Shown in pieces: positions 60,340 through 64,000 of a stretch of DNA of 64,000 nt. The translations under genes and the position numbers were made by a program. The number at the start of each line of letters is the position of its first letter. Position 1 is the stretch's first letter. This DNA is from Flavobacterium sp. AED (GTDB taxonomy: Bacteria > Bacteroidota > Bacteroidia > Flavobacteriales > Flavobacteriaceae): NCBI RefSeq assembly GCF_000812945.1, contig NZ_JSYM01000007.1, positions 1-64,000 of the forward strand. Reading direction: 5' to 3'. The notes beneath the pieces are model-generated. The model ran no database searches. It worked only from the letters and a program-made list of their open reading frames with translations, and was not told where the DNA came from.

Positions 60340-60657
60340 ATGTCAAATAGTGTATATCAGATCAACAAAGGAATTAACCAAAGTATCGAATTTAAAGGGT
60401 TAAAAGCACAATACATATGGTATTTTGGTGGAGGTGTCATTGTTCTTATGATTCTGTTTGCTGCCATGTACATTGCAGGTTTGCCCTCAATAGTCTGCTT
60501 AGGAATTATTGGCGTTTCAGGGGCACTATGGGTTTTAAAAATATACAAGATGAGCCAGAAATACGGAGAACATGGTATGATGAAAGCTTTGGCAAAACGA
60601 CAGGTTCCTAAAGCGATCAAGTTCCAAAGCAGGAAAATTTTCAAAATGCAAAAATAA
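60340..60657 (+). CDS. traF: Conjugative transfer protein TraF (DUF4133)
   Basis: 105 aa from ATG at 60340 (MSNSVYQINKGINQSIEFKG); the frame is open to 60316 but the family begins near MxxYxINKGINxxIEFKGL. Two membrane helices (YIWYFGGGVIVLMILFAAMY; CLGIIGVSGALWVLKI) and a basic tail. VirB3-like inner-membrane component of the transfer channel. Confidence 0.9.
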   Translation: MSNSVYQINKGINQSIEFKGLKAQYIWYFGGGVIVLMILFAAMYIAGLPSIVCLGIIGVSGALWVLKIYKMSQKYGEHGMMKALAKRQVPKAIKFQSRKIFKMQK

Positions 60658-60696
60658 CATTTTGTTAAAATTACTAACAGGTAAATAAAAATGTAG

Positions 60697-63165
60697 ATGG
60701 AAAAGATGATAGATGATATTTTACCGATTATGGATGTTGAGCATGATTGCATACTGTCCAAACAGGGTGACGTAACCGTAGTATTCAAGGCAGAGTTGCC
60801 TGAGATATTTACCTTGTCGGATCAGGAGTATGAAGCATTCCACCAAACTTGGCTGAAGGCAATAAAATTACTTCCTAAGTTCAGTGTATTCCATAAACAG
60901 GATTGGTTTATCGACAGCAAGTTTCAACCGGACTTTACCAATGAGGACAATAGTTTCCTGACCCGTAGTAGTGAGCGTTTTTTTAATGAACGTCCCTTTC
61001 TGGATCATTCGTGCTACATTTTCCTGACCAAAAAACCGGCAGGAAGAAAATCATCCAGTTCCTTATTTTCTAATTTACTCAGGAGTTCAATAGTTCCGGA
61101 AGAAACATTAAAAGCGCAACTACGTCAGGAATTTACTGACAGTACCGGACAATTTGCAAGAATCTTAGAAGACAGTGGTTTTGTAAAATTGAAACGCCTT
61201 GGAAATGATGAACTCCGAAGCCACAGCAGAAAGATTGGGATTATAGAACGGTACTGCTTTCTTTCTGAAAAAGAAAATTCGTTTGTTTTTAAGGATATCG
61301 CTTTCAATGATGGCCTACAGGTTGGCGACAAACATTGCCAAATTTATACACTGGGTGATGCAGCTGACTTGCCTGCACTTTGCGGTTCCAGAATTAACTA
61401 TGACCGATATTCCACGGATAAGACCAAGTTTAGTATCGGTTTTGCCTCAACGCTGGGTCAATTGCTTTCCTGTAACCACATTTACAACCAGTATATTTTT
61501 ATAGAGGATTTCCAAAAAACATTGCAGAAACTGGAAAGCAAAAGATTGCGATTACAGTCCTTGTCCGCTTATAGCAGAGAAAATCTGATTGCACGTGATG
61601 CCACTAATGATTTTCTTAATGAGGCTATTAGCCAGCAACGGTTACCTGTCAAGGCACATTTTAATGTATTGGTCTGGACTGACGATAAAGAAGAATTAAA
61701 AGACCTGAAGAATAAAGTTTCTTCCGCACTGGCGCAGATGGATGCGACCGCTAAACAGGAAACTGCAGGTGCTGCACAAATTTTTTGGGCGGGCATTCCA
61801 GGAAACTCGGCAGACTTTCCAATGAATGACACCTTTGATACGTTCGCAGAACAAGCCACCTGCTTTCTGAATTTAGAAACGGGTTACCGTTCTTCCCTTA
61901 GTCCAATTGGAATCCGACTAGGAGACCGTTTGACGGGAAAACCAGTTCATGTGGATATCAGTGATGAACCAGTTAAGATGGGGATTTGTACCAATCGAAA
62001 CAAATTTATTCTGGGACCTTCGGGTAGCGGAAAATCCTTTTTCACCAATCATATGGTCAGAAGCTACTATGAGCAGGGAACACATATTGTTCTTGTTGAT
62101 GTCGGCCACAGCTATAAAGGATTGTGCGATATGGTGGGTGGTTATTATTTCACTTATGATGAAAAAAATCCGATCCGGTTCAACCCATTCTATATCAGTG
62201 AGGGCGACACACTGGATACAGAGAAAAAAGAAAGTATCAAAACATTGCTACTGGCTTTATGGAAAAAGGACAATGAAACATTCAATAGAAGTGAATATGT
62301 GGCATTATCCAATGCGTTACAACTCTATTATGAAAAGCTCGACGCCAATCCCGATTTGTTTCCCTGCTTCAATACTTTTTACGATTTTCTGAAAGGCGAT
62401 TTTGTGGAAATATTGGAAGGAGACAAGGTTAAGGAAAAGGATTTTGATGTGAACAATTTTCTTTATGTACTTCGCCCCTATTATCAGGGAGGTGAATTTG
62501 ATTACCTGCTCAATGCTACCGAAAATCTGGAACTATTGAAAGAACGATTTATTGTATTTGAACTGGATAACATTAAAGATCATCCGATACTTTTTCCAGT
62601 CGTAACTATCATCATTATGGAGGTTTTCATCAGTAAGATGCGCAAGCTTAAAGGTGTCCGTAAAATGATTCTTATTGAAGAAGCCTGGAAAGCTATTGCT
62701 AAGGAAGGTATGGCAGAGTATATAAAATATTTATTTAAGACAGTACGAAAGTTCTTTGGCGAGGCAATAGTGGTTACACAAGAAGTGGAAGATATTATTT
62801 CTTCACCGGTAGTAAAACAGGCCATTATCAATAACAGCGACTGCAAGATACTGTTAGATCAAAGTAAGTATCAAAATAAATTCGAACAGATTCAGGAATT
62901 GTTAGGACTTACGGAAAAAGAAAAAGCATTGGTGCTTTCGGTAAACAAAGCCAATGATCCTGATAAAAAATACAAGGAAGTATTTATTTCCTTGGGTGGA
63001 ATACAATCTAAAGTATATCGCACCGAAGTATCCCTTGAAGAATACCTCGCCTACACCACCGAAGAAACTGAAAAAGTAAAAGTGCAAGCTTACGCTAAAA
63101 AATTTGATGGCGACATCAAAAAAGGGATAGCGGCACTGGCTAATGATTTGCGGGCGCAAGCTTGA
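60697..63165 (+). CDS. traG: TraG-family conjugation ATPase (VirB4-like)
   Basis: 822 aa. N-terminal VirB4-type domain, then Walker A in ILGPSGSGKSFFTNHMVRSY (about residue 440) and Walker B in RKMILIEEAWKAIAKEGM; the later VVTQEVEDIISSPVVKQAII and NNSDCKILLDQSKY segments are typical. It energises assembly of the transfer channel. The 39-bp leader after traF has no strong Shine-Dalgarno, as usual in Bacteroidetes. Confidence 0.93.
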   Translation: MEKMIDDILPIMDVEHDCILSKQGDVTVVFKAELPEIFTLSDQEYEAFHQTWLKAIKLLPKFSVFHKQDWFIDSKFQPDFTNEDNSFLTRSSERFFNERPFLDHSCYIFLTKKPAGRKSSSSLFSNLLRSSIVPEETLKAQLRQEFTDSTGQFARILEDSGFVKLKRLGNDELRSHSRKIGIIERYCFLSEKENSFVFKDIAFNDGLQVGDKHCQIYTLGDAADLPALCGSRINYDRYSTDKTKFSIGFASTLGQLLSCNHIYNQYIFIEDFQKTLQKLESKRLRLQSLSAYSRENLIARDATNDFLNEAISQQRLPVKAHFNVLVWTDDKEELKDLKNKVSSALAQMDATAKQETAGAAQIFWAGIPGNSADFPMNDTFDTFAEQATCFLNLETGYRSSLSPIGIRLGDRLTGKPVHVDISDEPVKMGICTNRNKFILGPSGSGKSFFTNHMVRSYYEQGTHIVLVDVGHSYKGLCDMVGGYYFTYDEKNPIRFNPFYISEGDTLDTEKKESIKTLLLALWKKDNETFNRSEYVALSNALQLYYEKLDANPDLFPCFNTFYDFLKGDFVEILEGDKVKEKDFDVNNFLYVLRPYYQGGEFDYLLNATENLELLKERFIVFELDNIKDHPILFPVVTIIIMEVFISKMRKLKGVRKMILIEEAWKAIAKEGMAEYIKYLFKTVRKFFGEAIVVTQEVEDIISSPVVKQAIINNSDCKILLDQSKYQNKFEQIQELLGLTEKEKALVLSVNKANDPDKKYKEVFISLGGIQSKVYRTEVSLEEYLAYTTEETEKVKVQAYAKKFDGDIKKGIAALANDLRAQA

Positions 63166-63224
63166 GTATGAAAGTTGAATAACATCGTAGAATAAATAAG
63201 AAACGCACACTAAAATACAGAATT

Positions 63225-63917
63225 ATGAAAGCAAAGAAAAAAATGATGATTTGCCTGCTGTGCCTGTTACTCCTAAGCGCTCCTGCAAGACCGGCGGCAA
63301 CCGTTGCGGCTTTTCCAATAATTGGATTGATTAAAGAGGCATTAACGAAAGTCATATTAGCAATTGATCTGCGAATCCAGAGGCTGCAAAACAAAACGAT
63401 ATGGTTGCAGAATGCCCAGAAGAAATTAGAGAATACGCTCTCCAAATTAAAACTGGATGAGATATCAAATTGGACCCAGAAGCAAAAAGACTTATACAAA
63501 AATTACTATGATGAACTGATGAAGGTCAAATCCATCATTACCTACTACCAGCGCATCAGGGACATCACCCAAAAGCAGGTACGTCTTGTGCATGAGTACG
63601 AAAGGACTTGGAGCCTATTTCAGCAAGACAATCATTTTAATATGGACGAATTGGTCTATATGAAAAAAGTATACTCAGGCATATTGAATGAAAGCATAAA
63701 AAACATTGATCAGATCTTTTTAATCCTTGATTCATTTAGCACACAGATGAGCGATGCCAAAAGACTTGAAATCATCAATGTCGCAGCGGATCATATTGAT
63801 GCCAACTACGATGATCTTATGTTGTTCAATAGGCAAAATGTACTCTTAAGCCTGCAGAGAGCGAAAACGAAAAACGATGTGAATGCTGTAAAGAAGTTCT
63901 ACGGAATTACCAATTAA
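63225..63917 (+). CDS. traI: Conjugative transfer protein TraI-like (DUF4141)
   Basis: 230 aa. Signal peptide (MMICLLCLLLLSAPARPAAT), then coiled-coil helices (LAIDLRIQRLQNKTIWLQNA, YDELMKVKSIITYYQRIRDI) and the C-terminal NRQNVLLSLQRAKTKNDVNA. Similar to periplasmic VirB5-like TraI proteins of Bacteroidetes ICEs, placed after traG as expected. Confidence 0.78.
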   Translation: MKAKKKMMICLLCLLLLSAPARPAATVAAFPIIGLIKEALTKVILAIDLRIQRLQNKTIWLQNAQKKLENTLSKLKLDEISNWTQKQKDLYKNYYDELMKVKSIITYYQRIRDITQKQVRLVHEYERTWSLFQQDNHFNMDELVYMKKVYSGILNESIKNIDQIFLILDSFSTQMSDAKRLEIINVAADHIDANYDDLMLFNRQNVLLSLQRAKTKNDVNAVKKFYGITN

Positions 63918-63929
63918 AAATCTAAAGTC

Positions 63930-64000
63930 ATGAAAAAAATAGTGCTGTTGCTGCTCTTTGCAGGATTCTTAAATGGAAATAGTTACGCACAGGCAAAACA
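63930..64000 (+). CDS. Exported tra-operon protein, N-terminus only
   Basis: ATG at 63930, open to the window edge. The 23 residues seen are a signal peptide (MKKIVLLLLFAGFLNGNSYA) and the first mature residues QAK. It lies 12 bp after the TraI-like gene. In similar elements a TerB-like periplasmic protein follows here, but the visible part cannot confirm that. Confidence 0.7.
   Translation, partial: MKKIVLLLLFAGFLNGNSYAQAK

Noticed and set aside
1..64000. tRNA or rRNA genes, insertion sequences, integrase
   Set aside because: None was recognised on either strand; no transposase or tyrosine recombinase motifs were found among the proteins.

Overview
The window looks like a member of the Bacteroidota, most likely Flavobacteriia (Flavobacterium-like). 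The DNA is AT-rich, promoters fit the Bacteroidetes -7 pattern TAnnTTTG, and the gene families are typical: SusC/SusD, FecR/ECF sigma, CTnDOT-type tra genes and PRTRC genes. Most of the window (about 1.2 to 64 kb) reads as one large integrative and conjugative element (ICE) with heavy cargo. No integrase, att site or element end was identified, so its limits are unknown. The first 0.9 kb is the end of a TonB-dependent receptor that may lie outside the element.

Layout. (1) 1-924: receptor C-terminus, then two perfect long hairpins. (2) 1247-6411, minus strand: a PRTRC module (E1/ThiF-like, B, F-like, ubiquitin-like C, E), a small protein, DUF932 and SSB, with a GC-rich structured leader upstream; the F-like gene carries a -1 frameshift at an A6G heptamer. 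(3) 6801-13067: damage-response cassette (DUF1810, AlkB-like, DnaE-type polymerase, Y-family polymerase) divergent from a LexA-like HTH/S24 repressor over a palindromic operator. (4) 13211-16954: a probable ABC three-component conflict system (small membrane protein, two accessory proteins, DUF2326 ATPase) and a YhcG/DUF1016 nuclease. (5) 16976-20660: mobilization genes mobC, mobB, mobA and a candidate oriT. (6) 21574-31281: a MauE/DoxX membrane protein, an anchored propeller-like protein, a small Cys-rich exported DUF6520 protein, and a convergent susC-susD-S9 peptidase operon. (7) 31282-33084: 1.8 kb without a large gene, holding duplicated susC leaders, a susC relic, possible antisense RNAs and a strong candidate structured RNA. 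(8) About 33.9-43.4 kb: an array of single, mostly unknown genes on the plus strand separated by diverged palindromic repeats, several containing a promoter; it resembles an integron-type cassette array without a visible integrase and contains a 1.2-kb segmental duplication. (9) 43.4-49.2 kb: minus-strand exported, lipoprotein, P-loop and ABC-membrane genes. (10) 49.4-53.4 kb: sigma/FecR/TonB-receptor signalling operon. (11) 53.8-57.7 kb: a TPR-AraC sensor, an inverted-repeat control region, a lipoprotein, a small membrane protein and an AraC regulator. (12) 57.8-64 kb: start of the tra operon (DUF4134 TraE, DUF4133 TraF, TraG ATPase, TraI-like), preceded by a pseudoknotted RNA with its own terminator.

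How it fits together: PRTRC, SSB and DUF932 probably support element maintenance; mob and tra genes process and transfer the DNA; the repair/mutagenesis cassette, ABC-3C system and nuclease are accessory survival or conflict modules; the receptor systems import or sense nutrients. All family calls come from reading the proteins by eye, without database searches.
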